Shown here piece by piece: positions 1 to 10,906 of a stretch of 64,000 nucleotides of DNA. The notes beneath the pieces are model-generated. The model worked only from the letters and a program-made list of their open reading frames with translations, searched no databases and was not told the origin of the DNA. Position 1 is the first letter of the stretch; each line of letters starts with the position of its first letter. The position numbers and the translations under genes are program-made. This DNA comes from Burkholderiaceae bacterium 16 (GTDB taxonomy: Bacteria; Pseudomonadota; Gammaproteobacteria; Burkholderiales; Burkholderiaceae). Location of the stretch: positions 1-64,000 of the forward strand of contig JYOD01000036.1 of NCBI GenBank assembly GCA_000955785.1, read 5' to 3'.

Positions 1-111
1 GGCCCGCCCCTATCCCGATTGCGTCGGGTTTGATGGAGGCCAAAGACACCATGAAGCCTGTGGGTTAAGCTCCGATCACAGAACAACTCGGCAGAAAGAC
101 TGCCAATCCCC

Positions 112-666
112 ATGTACGTTACCTCTTCGAAGCCATCCGCGACGGTTCGCTATTCCGGTCTGGCGGTCTTCTTTCACTGGGCGGTTTTCCTGCTGATTGC
201 CACCGCGTATGCCGCGATCGAACTCAAGGGCTTTACCGCAAAAGGCAGCGCCGCCCGAGCCCTGTCGATGTCGGTCCACGAGTGGGCTGGCGCGCTGGTG
301 ATTGTGCTGGCCGTGCCGCGCCTGCTGTGGCGCCTGTTGGGCGGGGCGCCAGCGCCCGAGCCCGGCCCGCGCTGGATGCATCTGCTAGGCGGCGCCATGC
401 ACCTCCTGCTTTATCTGTTTATCTTCATACAGCCCGTGCTGGGCCTGCTGGCCCTCAACGCGGGTGGCCACCTGATGACGCTGCCGGGGCTCGGCATCGA
501 ACTGCCCTCGCTGGTGGCGCAGAACGCGGACCTGAAGGATACCCTCAAGGAAATCCATGAAACGCTGGGTACCGCCTTCTACACGGTGATCGGGCTGCAT
601 GCGGTGGCCGCGCTGTTCCACCACTACATGCTGGGCGACAACACGCTGCGGCGCATGTGGCGTTGA
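112..666 (+). CDS. Cytochrome b561 family protein
   Basis: A 184-residue inner-membrane di-heme cytochrome of the b561 family, which in proteobacteria passes electrons between the quinone pool and other carriers. The sequence shows four hydrophobic segments (about 17-36, 56-75, 92-115 and 150-172). Histidines suited to bind two b-type hemes lie in these helices: His22 in FHW, His56 in VHEW, His149 in IHE and His163 in LHA. Length is typical of the family. The start has no strong Shine-Dalgarno but fits the N-terminal pattern of the family. It converges on the acyltransferase gene, with a strong hairpin between them. The physiological electron partner cannot be told from sequence. Confidence 0.9.
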   Translation: MYVTSSKPSATVRYSGLAVFFHWAVFLLIATAYAAIELKGFTAKGSAARALSMSVHEWAGALVIVLAVPRLLWRLLGGAPAPEPGPRWMHLLGGAMHLLLYLFIFIQPVLGLLALNAGGHLMTLPGLGIELPSLVAQNADLKDTLKEIHETLGTAFYTVIGLHAVAALFHHYMLGDNTLRRMWR

Positions 667-672
667 CGCGCT

Positions 673-695
673 AAGCCGGCCAGCCATGGCCGGCT

Positions 696-696
<1 letters not shown>
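673..696. terminator. Hairpin between convergent genes
   Basis: A perfect 10-bp stem (AAGCCGGCCA / TGGCCGGCTT) with a 4-nt loop directly follows the cytochrome b561 stop and touches the stop of the opposing acyltransferase gene. The T-tract is poor on both strands, so it may end transcription only weakly. Position between convergent genes suggests a shared terminator. Confidence 0.5.
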
Positions 697-2513
<1,817 letters not shown>

Positions 2514-2542
2514 GCGCTCCGCCCAGGCAATTCAGCGCCGGC

Positions 2543-2585
2543 GGGCAATCCTGGCGGTCCCGGGGGAGGGGCGCCCGGATTGCCC
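2543..2585. terminator. Large hairpin between convergent glnB and TRIC gene
   Basis: A perfect 9-bp inverted repeat (GGGCAATCC / GGATTGCCC) encloses a G/C-rich 25-nt interior. It sits between two convergent genes and overlaps neither coding region. No T-tract follows, so termination would be weak or Rho-assisted. Confidence 0.4.
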
Positions 2586-2596
2586 TGATTGCACGG

Positions 2597-3238
2597 CTAG
2601 CTCGGCAGCTTCCAGCCGAAGCGCACGCATAGCAGGCGCGCAGCCGTGATGGTGATCGCGCCCGCGAGCAGGGCCAGTTCCTGCTCGGCCCGCACCCAGG
2701 TCAGGCCGACATAGACCCAGCAACCGACAAAGGCACAGGTGGCATAAGGCGACCTGTCGCGCAGGATCATCGGCACCTCGTTGCACAGCACATCGCGCAC
2801 CACGCCGCCGAACACCGAGGAAATGATGCCCATCATGACCGCCACGGTAGGCGTCATCTGCGCCACCAGCGCGAGCGAAGTGCCGGTGACGGAAAACAGC
2901 CCGAGGCCGATCGCATCGGCCGTGATCATGGTGCGCTCGGACGCCACCCGGCTGACTACCCGCAGCACGAACGAGGCGCCGAGCGACATGACGAAGATCA
3001 GGGTCACATAGCCTTCGTGGTCGACCCAATAGAAGGGCCGGCGGTCCAGCAGCACGTCGCGCACCGTGCCGCCGCCGAAGGCGGTGGCGAACGCCACCAC
3101 GAACGTGCCCACGGCATCGAAGCGCTGCTTGCGCGCGTCCACCACGCCGGAGACCGCGAAGGCGAGCACGCCCACCACTTCCATGACATGCAGGATCAGG
3201 GGCAGCCGCCCCATCAGGAGATCGAGCGGCAAATGCAT
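2597..3238 (-). CDS. Trimeric intracellular cation channel (TRIC, UPF0126) family protein
   Basis: A 213-residue integral membrane protein of the UPF0126/TRIC family (YadS/YicG relatives), forming potassium-permeable trimeric channels in characterised prokaryotic members. About seven hydrophobic segments form two repeats. Each carries the glycine-rich family motif, seen as FGGGTVRDVLL and VFGGVVRDVLC. I start at MHLPLDL because the family begins just before the first helix. The longer upstream open frame overlaps the Smr gene and is very arginine-rich. The gap to the upstream Smr gene is only 11 bp, so the two are probably cotranscribed. Confidence 0.9.
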   Translation of the reverse strand: MHLPLDLLMGRLPLILHVMEVVGVLAFAVSGVVDARKQRFDAVGTFVVAFATAFGGGTVRDVLLDRRPFYWVDHEGYVTLIFVMSLGASFVLRVVSRVASERTMITADAIGLGLFSVTGTSLALVAQMTPTVAVMMGIISSVFGGVVRDVLCNEVPMILRDRSPYATCAFVGCWVYVGLTWVRAEQELALLAGAITITAARLLCVRFGWKLPS

Positions 3239-3249
3239 CGCGCGTGGTC

Positions 3250-3924
3250 TCAGGCGTGCGGCTGGCGCAGCAGCACCATCAGCGCGCCCGCGCCACCCTC
3301 GGCGCCGCGCGCCTGCACGAAGGCCAGCACTTCTTCCTTCTGTACCAGCCAGCTGCGCACCTTGCCCTTGAGCACCGGCGTCTTGTCCGGCGAGCCATTG
3401 CCCTTGCCGTGGATCACGCGCACGCAGCGCACGCCGCGCTTGACCGAGCGCCGCACGAACTCGGCCAGCGCCTCGCGCGCTTCGTCGCTGCGCAGGCCGT
3501 GCAGGTCGATCTTGTCCTGGGGCACCCATTCGCCGCGGCGCAGCTTCTTGACCACGTCCATGCCGATGCCCGGCCGGCGGAACGACAGGGTTTCATCGGT
3601 ATCCAGCAGGTTCTCGACGTCGAATTCGTCGGAAAGCGATGCGGCCAGCACGGCCTTGTCGTCCAGCTGGGTTTGTACCGGTACCGGCGCGGGGTGGCGC
3701 GGCGTGGGCGTGATGCGGTTACGGTCGCGCAGGGCGCTGACGTTGCCCACGCTGCTGCGGAAGACGTCGGCCTCCTCGCGTGCGCGCTGGGCGGCCGCTT
3801 CCGCCTCGCGGCGTTCGGCTTCGCGCCGCTCGGTGTCGGCCTTGAGGGATTCGCGCAGGCCAGCCAGGTCGGTCAGGCCGAAGCGCTTGGGCGGGCTGGC
3901 GGGTTTCTTTGCGCCGTGCGTCAT
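3250..3924 (-). CDS. Smr domain protein
   Basis: A 224-residue protein with a charged coiled-coil N-terminal half (Arg/Glu/Ala-rich, roughly residues 25-60) and a C-terminal Smr domain. Smr domains, named from MutS2, have nicking or RNA-endonuclease activity in studied members. The key motifs are IDLHGLRSDEA (the LDLHG motif) and IHGKGNGSP (the HGKG motif). It is a stand-alone small Smr protein, not part of MutS2. It lies downstream of trxB on the same strand and just ahead of the TRIC gene. The substrate is unknown. Confidence 0.88.
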   Translation of the reverse strand: MTHGAKKPASPPKRFGLTDLAGLRESLKADTERREAERREAEAAAQRAREEADVFRSSVGNVSALRDRNRITPTPRHPAPVPVQTQLDDKAVLAASLSDEFDVENLLDTDETLSFRRPGIGMDVVKKLRRGEWVPQDKIDLHGLRSDEAREALAEFVRRSVKRGVRCVRVIHGKGNGSPDKTPVLKGKVRSWLVQKEEVLAFVQARGAEGGAGALMVLLRQPHA

Positions 3925-4092
3925 GGAATTCTCCGGGGTGCTCGGCGTGATTATAAAGTGGGGGAGGTAGTGCAGGCGGGCGGGACTGGCGTCGCGCCCC
4001 GGGTCCGCGCGGCCATTTATCCGGGCGCCCGCGGCACGGTGATCGCTGTGCGCAGCGAATCACAGTGCGGCAGTTGCCGGGGGGGCAGGCGC

Positions 4093-5049
<957 letters not shown>

Positions 5050-5210
5050 CTATGGCTGGTGCGCCTTGGTGCGCGCCAGCGTGAATCGAAACCAGCATTA
5101 TAAGTGGACCGGCGTTTGCTCACTGTTGCAAATTCCAATGGGAGCGATAGCCCCGGCCAAGGTTAAAATGGCCGGCAAATCAATCTTCAGACGGTAACCC
5201 AGACCCAGGC

Positions 5211-7538
5211 ATGGCCCGAGCTACTACCACAACACGTACCGATCCATCCGCGCTGCCCTCGCGCATCGGCAAGCTGCTGGGCGAAGTGCGCTGGTTCCTG
5301 TTGCTGGCTGTCACGCTGGCCTTCGTCTGCATCCTGGCCAGCTACAGCAAGGCGGACCCTGGCTGGTCGCACGCCAACCAGGTGGCCGACATCCACAACC
5401 TGGGCGGCCGCGTGGGCGCCTGGATGGCCGACGTGCTGTTCTTTATCTTCGGCTTCTCCGCCTACTGGTGGGCGGTGCTGCTGGTACGCCGCTGCTGGCG
5501 CGGCTGGCGCGCGCTGACCGCCGAGCTGCCCGATCGCAACGGCGAGGCGCGCCAGGGGCTGGTGGTGAGCTGGGTCGGCTTTGGCCTGTCGCTGACCGCC
5601 AGCATGGGCCTGGAAGCCATCCGCATGTATCCGCTGCGCTCGGCGCTGCCGCGCGCCCCCGGCGGCGTGCTGGGCGACCTGCTGGGCGGCTGGATGCAGA
5701 TGGCGCTGGGATTTACCGGCGCGACCCTGCTGCTGCTGCTGACGCTGGCCATCGGCCTGTCGCTGTTCTTCCATTTCTCGTGGCTGTCGGTGGCCGAGCA
5801 CGTCGGCGGCTTTGTCGAGAACCTCTTCCTCGGCTTTAAGGCGCGCCGCGAGAGCAAGCAGGACCGCATCATCGGCGAGGCGGCCAAGGTCGTGCGCACC
5901 GAAACCGTGGAAGTGCAGCGGGTCAAGATCGAGGAGGCGGCGCCGGTGCAGATCGTGCGGCCGCAGGCGGTGCCCAAGCACGAGCGGGTGGAGCGCGAGA
6001 AGCAACAGCCGCTGTTCGCCGATATCCAGGACTCCGACCTGCCGCCGCTGGCGCTGCTGGACCCCATCCCGACGCACCAGGAAACCGTCAGCGCCGAGAC
6101 GTTGGAATTCACCTCGCGCCTGATCGAGAAGAAGCTCAAGGATTTCGGCGTCGAGGTCAAGGTGGTGGCGGCCTACCCGGGGCCGGTCATCACCCGCTAC
6201 GAGATCGAGCCGGCCACCGGCGTCAAGGGCAGCCAGGTGGTCAACCTGGCGCGCGACCTGGCGCGGTCGCTGTCGCTGGTTTCCATCCGGGTGGTGGAAA
6301 CCATTCCCGGCAAGGTCTACATGGGGCTGGAACTGCCCAACCCCAAGCGCCAGACGGTGCGGCTGTCCGAGATCCTCGGCTCGCAGGTCTACAACGAGAG
6401 CGCATCGAACCTCACCATGGCGCTGGGCAAGGACATTGCCGGCAAGCCGATGGTGGCGGACCTGGCCAAGATGCCGCACTGCATGGTGGCCGGCACCACC
6501 GGCTCCGGCAAGTCGGTGGGCATCAACGCCATGATCCTGTCGCTGCTTTACAAGGCCAAGGCAGAGCAGGTACGGCTGATCCTGATCGACCCGAAGATGC
6601 TCGAAATGAGCGTCTACGAAGGCATCCCGCACTTGCTGTGCCCGGTGGTGACGGATATGCGCCAGGCCGGCAATGCCCTCAACTGGGCGGTCGGAGAGAT
6701 GGAGCGGCGCTACAAACTGATGAGCAAGCTCGGCGTGCGCAACCTGGCCGGGTACAACAAGAAGATCGACGAAGCCGCCGCGCGCGAGGAAAAGATCCCC
6801 AACCCGTTCAGCCTGACCCCGGACGCGCCCGAGCCGCTCGAAAAAGTGCCGATGATCGTGATCGTCATCGACGAGCTGGCCGACCTGATGATGGTGGTGG
6901 GCAAGAAGGTGGAAGAGCTGATCGCGCGTATCGCGCAGAAGGCCCGCGCCGCCGGCATTCACCTGGTGCTGGCCACGCAGCGGCCGTCAGTCGATGTGAT
7001 TACCGGCCTGATCAAGGCCAATGTGCCGACCCGCATCGCCTTCCAGGTCAGCAGCAAGATCGACTCGCGCACCATCCTGGACCAGCAGGGCGCGGAGGCG
7101 CTGCTGGGCATGGGCGACATGCTCTACCTGGCGCCCGGCACCGGCTTGCCGATCCGCGTCCACGGCGCCTTTGTTTCCGATGAGGAAGTGCATCGCGTGG
7201 TCGAGAAGCTCAAGGAAGGCGGCGAGACCAACTATATCGAGGGCATTCTCGAAGGCGGCGTGGCAGAGGGCGACCTGGGCGGCGACAGCATGGGCGGTGG
7301 CGCCGGCATCGGCGGTGGCGGTGGCGAGGCAGATCCGCTCTACGACCAGGCCGTCGACGTGGTGCTGAAGAACCGCCGCGCGTCGATCTCCCTGGTGCAG
7401 CGCCACCTGCGCATCGGCTACAACCGCGCCGCGCGGCTGCTCGAGGACATGGAAAAGGCCGGCCTGGTTTCCGCCATGTCCGGCAACGGCAATCGCGACA
7501 TCCTGGCCCCGGCCGGCACCGCCCGCGAAGAAGAATGA
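5211..7538 (+). CDS. ftsK: DNA translocase FtsK
   Basis: A 775-residue septal DNA pump that coordinates chromosome dimer resolution with cell division. The N-terminal 200 residues hold four membrane segments. A short charged linker follows, much shorter than in E. coli FtsK. The RecA-like motor has Walker [11 protein letters not shown] near residue 430 and Walker [11 protein letters not shown] near 550. The C-terminal gamma domain is intact: a winged helix with [24 protein letters not shown], which recognises KOPS sites and activates XerD. Between motor and gamma lies a glycine-rich insert around 690-705. It faces trxB and is followed by lolA. Confidence 0.97.
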   Translation: MARATTTTRTDPSALPSRIGKLLGEVRWFLLLAVTLAFVCILASYSKADPGWSHANQVADIHNLGGRVGAWMADVLFFIFGFSAYWWAVLLVRRCWRGWRALTAELPDRNGEARQGLVVSWVGFGLSLTASMGLEAIRMYPLRSALPRAPGGVLGDLLGGWMQMALGFTGATLLLLLTLAIGLSLFFHFSWLSVAEHVGGFVENLFLGFKARRESKQDRIIGEAAKVVRTETVEVQRVKIEEAAPVQIVRPQAVPKHERVEREKQQPLFADIQDSDLPPLALLDPIPTHQETVSAETLEFTSRLIEKKLKDFGVEVKVVAAYPGPVITRYEIEPATGVKGSQVVNLARDLARSLSLVSIRVVETIPGKVYMGLELPNPKRQTVRLSEILGSQVYNESASNLTMALGKDIAGKPMVADLAKMPHCMVAGTTGSGKSVGINAMILSLLYKAKAEQVRLILIDPKMLEMSVYEGIPHLLCPVVTDMRQAGNALNWAVGEMERRYKLMSKLGVRNLAGYNKKIDEAAAREEKIPNPFSLTPDAPEPLEKVPMIVIVIDELADLMMVVGKKVEELIARIAQKARAAGIHLVLATQRPSVDVITGLIKANVPTRIAFQVSSKIDSRTILDQQGAEALLGMGDMLYLAPGTGLPIRVHGAFVSDEEVHRVVEKLKEGGETNYIEGILEGGVAEGDLGGDSMGGGAGIGGGGGEADPLYDQAVDVVLKNRRASISLVQRHLRIGYNRAARLLEDMEKAGLVSAMSGNGNRDILAPAGTAREEE

Positions 7539-7543
7539 GCCGC

Positions 7544-7568
7544 CGCGCGTAACATGCTGTTACGCGCG
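7544..7568. repeat. Perfect 10-bp inverted repeat between ftsK and lolA
   Basis: CGCGCGTAAC and GTTACGCGCG flank a 5-nt ATGCT loop, six bases after the ftsK stop. There is no T-tract, so a classical terminator is unlikely. A protein-binding operator or an mRNA-end hairpin are both possible. Confidence 0.45.
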
Positions 7569-7668
7569 AAGCACATGTTTGCGGAATCCGCTATGTGCCC
7601 AGGGCTCTAACCGGACAGGCGGCGCTGCCGCATTGGCGCCGCCCCCCTCTACCAAGCAAGGACAAACC

Positions 7669-8307
7669 ATGCGAATCCGCATTCTCGTGTCGGCATGTGC
7701 CGCGGCAGCCATGCTGTCGCTGGCAGCAAGCGCGGCCATGGCTGCCGGCACCGACCAGCTCCAGGCCTTCGTCGCGGGCGTCAAGAGCGCCAGGGGCGAA
7801 TTCACCCAGCGCCAGGTCAAAGGGCAGGGCGACAGCCTCAAGGTGGCCAGCACCTCCAGCGGCACTTTCGCGTTTTCGCGTCCAGGCAAGTTCACCTGGC
7901 GCTATGTCAAGCCTTACGACCAGTTGCTGCAGGCCGATGGCCAGACGCTCTACATCTACGACAAGGACCTGAACCAGGTGACCGAGCGCAAGCTCGACGG
8001 CGCCCTGGGTTCGAGCCCCGCCGCGATCCTGTTCGGCAGCAATGACCTGGAAAAGAACTTCGCCGTGAAGAACGGTCCCACCCGTGACGGCGTAGAGTGG
8101 ATCGAACTGACGCCCAGGTCCAAGGACACGCAGTTCGAGCGCATCGGCATCGGCTTCAAGGCCGGCAACCTGGAGGCGATGGAATTGCGCGATGCGTTCG
8201 GCAATACGACGCTGCTGACTTTCAGCGCGATGCAGAAGAACCCATCGCTGCCCGCCGACACCTTCCGGTTCACGGTCCCCAAGGGTGCCGATGTGTTGAA
8301 GCAATGA
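7669..8307 (+). CDS. lolA: Outer-membrane lipoprotein carrier protein LolA
   Basis: A 212-residue periplasmic chaperone that takes lipoproteins from LolCDE at the inner membrane to LolB at the outer membrane. A Sec signal peptide with cleavage after AMA is followed by a mature protein beginning AGTDQL. Family features include ARGEFTQ near the N-terminus and [11 protein letters not shown], in which an arginine contributes to lipoprotein binding. I start at MRIRILV because AAGGACAA precedes it and the signal peptide begins there. Its TGA overlaps an ATG, and the next gene starts within 12 nt, so the two are probably cotranscribed. Confidence 0.95.
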   Translation: MRIRILVSACAAAAMLSLAASAAMAAGTDQLQAFVAGVKSARGEFTQRQVKGQGDSLKVASTSSGTFAFSRPGKFTWRYVKPYDQLLQADGQTLYIYDKDLNQVTERKLDGALGSSPAAILFGSNDLEKNFAVKNGPTRDGVEWIELTPRSKDTQFERIGIGFKAGNLEAMELRDAFGNTTLLTFSAMQKNPSLPADTFRFTVPKGADVLKQ

Positions 8308-8315
8308 GGCCTGCC

Positions 8316-8738
8316 ATGATCCGAGCTTCCCTCTCGCGATTGGCCCGGTGCCGTGGCGGCGCCATCGCCGGCATCGCCGCGGCCGTGCTGCTCGCCGCCT
8401 GCGCGGGCCAGAACGGCGCCAGCAAGCATTTCGATGTCGATGCCTTCCTGCGCGCCTCCGACACCGCCTTGCCTGAAGTGCTCGCCAATCCGGATTTCCT
8501 CTCCGCCACGCAGGCAAGCGCCACCGATTGCGCCACGTTGCTGCAATCGACCAGCAGTGGCGTGCTGGAAGACCTCCACCCGACCGGCAGCGGCCGCGGA
8601 CCGGCCTGGCTGCTGCATCCGGCGGGCTCCCCGGCCAAGGTCTGGCTGGTTGTCAGCAAGGGCAGCGGAGAACGGACCTGCCATGGGCCGCTGCCTGCCG
8701 ATGCCATGAAATCGCTGGTGGAGCGCGCCGGCGCCTGA
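8316..8738 (+). CDS. Small predicted lipoprotein of unknown function
   Basis: A 140-residue protein with a signal peptide ending in a lipobox (VLLAAC), so it is probably lipid-anchored. The mature part (CAGQNGASKHFDVDAF...) belongs to no family I recognise. It contains two further cysteines, in TDCATLL and ERTCHGP, that could form a disulfide. The start at 8316 has AGG eight bases upstream. An alternative ATG at 8304 overlaps the lolA stop codon. The tight coupling to lolA suggests a link to lipoprotein biology, but this is only inference. Confidence 0.7.
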   Translation: MIRASLSRLARCRGGAIAGIAAAVLLAACAGQNGASKHFDVDAFLRASDTALPEVLANPDFLSATQASATDCATLLQSTSSGVLEDLHPTGSGRGPAWLLHPAGSPAKVWLVVSKGSGERTCHGPLPADAMKSLVERAGA

Positions 8739-8818
8739 ATCCGGGTGGCGGGGCGAGACACGATGGTGATGCCGCGTAACGATCCGGCCTGAATTGCCCC
8801 GCCCGGGGCCGTCCAACA

Positions 8819-8832
8819 TTACAACGTTGTAA
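8819..8832. promoter_or_regulatory. 14-bp perfect palindrome upstream of the iron-binding protein gene
   Basis: TTACAACGTTGTAA is a perfect palindrome ending just before the likely -35 element of the downstream gene. It looks like an operator for a dimeric regulator. I cannot assign it to a known regulator. Confidence 0.5.
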
Positions 8833-8833
8833 C

Positions 8834-8862
8834 TTGACCTCCGAAATAGGAATGATTATTGT
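8834..8862 (+). promoter_or_regulatory. Candidate sigma70 promoter with Fur-like box
   Basis: TTGACC (-35, five of six consensus bases) and TATTGT (-10, four of six) are separated by 17 bp. A 7-1-7 Fur-like sequence at 8847-8861 matches about nine of fourteen positions of TGATAAT-N-ATTATCA and overlaps the -10. Iron-repressed transcription of the ferric-iron binding protein gene is therefore plausible. Confidence 0.5.
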
Positions 8863-8937
8863 TCCTAGTTCGTCCTGCGTGAGGGTGCGTCCACTGCACC
8901 TCCAGGGCGAAGCAGAACATCATCCAGGGGGAGAGTC

Positions 8938-9972
8938 ATGATCGTATTCCGTCACTTGCTGCCGCGCGCCGCCGCGCTTGCCGTGCTGGCGCTGCCGCTC
9001 GCCGCGAGCGCACAGGAAAAAGTGCTGAACCTTTACACGGCACGCCATTACCAGACCGACGAAGCGCTCTACGCCAATTTCACCAAGCAGACCGGCATCA
9101 AGATCAACCGCATCGAAGGCCAGGAAGACCCGCTGCTGGAGCGCATCAAGAGCGAGGGTGCCAACAGCCCCGCCGACGTGTTCATCACGGTCGACATCGG
9201 CCGCCTGTGGCGAGCCCAGCAGGCGGGCGTGTTCGCACCGCTCAAATCGAGCGTGCTGGACTCGCGCATTCCCGCCAACTACCGCGACCCGAACGGCGAC
9301 TGGTTCGGTTTCTCGGCGCGGGCCCGCGTAATCGCCTACAACAAGGCGGTGGTCAAGCCCGGCGATATCAAGAGCTATGAAGACCTGGCCGATCCCAAGT
9401 GGAAGGGCAAGCTGTGCATCCGTTCCAGCGGGCACGTCTACAACCTGTCGCTGATGTCCAGCCTGATTGCCCACGATGGCGAGGCCAAGACGGAGCAATG
9501 GACGCGCGGCGTGGTGGCCAACCTGGCGCGCGCGCCCAAGGGCGGCGATACCGATCAGCTCAAGGCGGTGGCCGCCGGCGAATGCGATATCGCGGTCGCC
9601 AATACCTACTACATCGCCCGCATCTTGAAGTCGGCCAAGCCCGAGGACAAGGCCGTGGCGGAGAAGCTTGGCGTGGTGTGGCCCAACCAGGGCAGCCAGG
9701 GCGTGCATATGAACATCTCTGGCGGCGGCATGCTCAAGCATGCGCCCAACAAGGCGTCGGCGCGCGCGTTCCTGGAGTACCTGGCAAGCGACGAGGCGCA
9801 GCGCTATTTTGCCGATGGCAATAACGAGTGGCCGGTGGTGGAAAGCGTGAAGATCAGCAATCCGGCACTCGAAGCCATGGGCAGCTTCAAGGCGGACAAG
9901 ATCAATGTTGCGGAGTTGGGCAAGTACCAGCCGCAAGCACAGAAGGTGGCGGACAAGGCCGGTTACAAGTAA
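8938..9972 (+). CDS. fbpA: Ferric-iron ABC transporter substrate-binding protein
   Basis: A 344-residue periplasmic binding protein of the FbpA/FutA/IdiA type. The signal peptide is cleaved after ASA. The mature protein starts EKVLNLYTARHYQTD, as in iron-binding homologues. The paired tyrosines in NTYYIAR, together with Tyr at the N-terminal YTARHY segment, are the expected Fe(III) ligands. A strong GGGGGAGAG site precedes the start. Its permease and ATPase partners lie about 1 and 3.8 kb away rather than in one operon, with a HEAT-repeat gene between. A promoter with a Fur-like box lies upstream. Confidence 0.92.
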   Translation: MIVFRHLLPRAAALAVLALPLAASAQEKVLNLYTARHYQTDEALYANFTKQTGIKINRIEGQEDPLLERIKSEGANSPADVFITVDIGRLWRAQQAGVFAPLKSSVLDSRIPANYRDPNGDWFGFSARARVIAYNKAVVKPGDIKSYEDLADPKWKGKLCIRSSGHVYNLSLMSSLIAHDGEAKTEQWTRGVVANLARAPKGGDTDQLKAVAAGECDIAVANTYYIARILKSAKPEDKAVAEKLGVVWPNQGSQGVHMNISGGGMLKHAPNKASARAFLEYLASDEAQRYFADGNNEWPVVESVKISNPALEAMGSFKADKINVAELGKYQPQAQKVADKAGYK

Positions 9973-9997
9973 GCGCGGTCTGACTGGGCGGGACGGG

Positions 9998-10024
9998 AAT
10001 GGCGGCGCAAGCCGCCATTTTTCA
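9998..10024. terminator. Bidirectional intrinsic terminator
   Basis: Stem AATGGCGGC / GCCGCCATT with a GCAA tetraloop is followed by TTTTTC on the plus strand. It ends the iron-binding protein transcript and overlaps the stop of the opposing HEAT-repeat gene. Confidence 0.85.
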
Positions 10025-10687
10025 TGCGGGGGCCTTCTGCTTCGGCTGCAAGGCACCCGCGGCCTTGTTTTCCCCGCTTTCCAGACGCCGGAAGCGCAGC
10101 TTTGCGCCACGCTCCCTGTGCTTCTCGAAGGTCAGTTTCAAGTGCTCGCGCCGCCGCGTGTGCGAGTGGCCCAAGGTGCCATCCGCGTACGGCAGCTTGG
10201 CCACCATGGCACCTGCGGTCTGGCGTGCCAGCAGCACGTCCAGTGCTTGCCGCGCGCGCACCTGGGCGTGCAGCATCGCGTCGGAGGGATTGGCGCGGGC
10301 GCGCGCCTGGTCGTAAGGCAGCATGACCGGGCCGGCTAGCTGGCGCAGTGCCGCGCGGATGTGCGGGCTGTCCAGCCCGGCCTCATGGAGGACCCAGGCA
10401 GCGTCATGGCGCAGCCATGGCTCGGGGTCGCGGAGCTTGCGCAGCAGGGCAAGCGAGATATCGGTCTGTAGGTAGCCGTGCGCGCGCCTTACCGCGTTGA
10501 GCGCGATGCGCCTGACATGGGAATTCTCGTGATCGAACAGGTCCGCCACCAGGCGCTCGACCATGCCTGGCTTTTCCAGTTGCTCTGCCAGTTGGCCCGC
10601 CAGGGCGATTTCCTCGACGGCGCTGATCCGGTCTTGCGGGTTCAGCCGGTTCAGCTTGAACACGAGCATGCGGTAACGAAGCTGCAT
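10022..10687 (-). CDS. HEAT-repeat-like protein of unknown function
   Basis: A 221-residue, probably cytoplasmic protein that is largely alpha-helical. Repeated helical hairpins of HEAT type are visible, for example DHENSHVRRIALNAVR and DPEPWLRHDAAWVLHE. The C-terminus is very basic (SHTRRREHLKL, RERGAKLRFRRLE), which would suit nucleic-acid or acidic-surface binding. I start at MQLRYRM because AGAG lies six bases upstream. The longer frame to 10747 lacks a ribosome-binding site. It sits between the iron-binding protein and permease genes but shows no transport motif. Its role is unknown. Confidence 0.65.
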   Translation of the reverse strand: MQLRYRMLVFKLNRLNPQDRISAVEEIALAGQLAEQLEKPGMVERLVADLFDHENSHVRRIALNAVRRAHGYLQTDISLALLRKLRDPEPWLRHDAAWVLHEAGLDSPHIRAALRQLAGPVMLPYDQARARANPSDAMLHAQVRARQALDVLLARQTAGAMVAKLPYADGTLGHSHTRRREHLKLTFEKHRERGAKLRFRRLESGENKAAGALQPKQKAPA

Positions 10688-10906
10688 AACACTCTCTGAA
10701 GTCGCTGCGAACAAGTGCCGGGCAACGATTGCGGGCGGCACAGTCATGATGCGGCGCGAAGCACGCCAGCGGCGGGGGCAGGCCGCCTGGCACGCGCGGG
10801 AAGGGGGCGGCGAGCCGGGGCGCAGCTTCGGACTAGTGAGATATCGGCAATACGTTGAAGAAATTTAGGAAAATTCGCGGCCTGTTTCTGCAGGCGACCC
10901 TGTGGG

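Noticed and set aside
51..68. Five-codon frame MKPVG after GGAGG
   Set aside because: Too short to support as a gene; mentioned only with the hairpin at 14-28.
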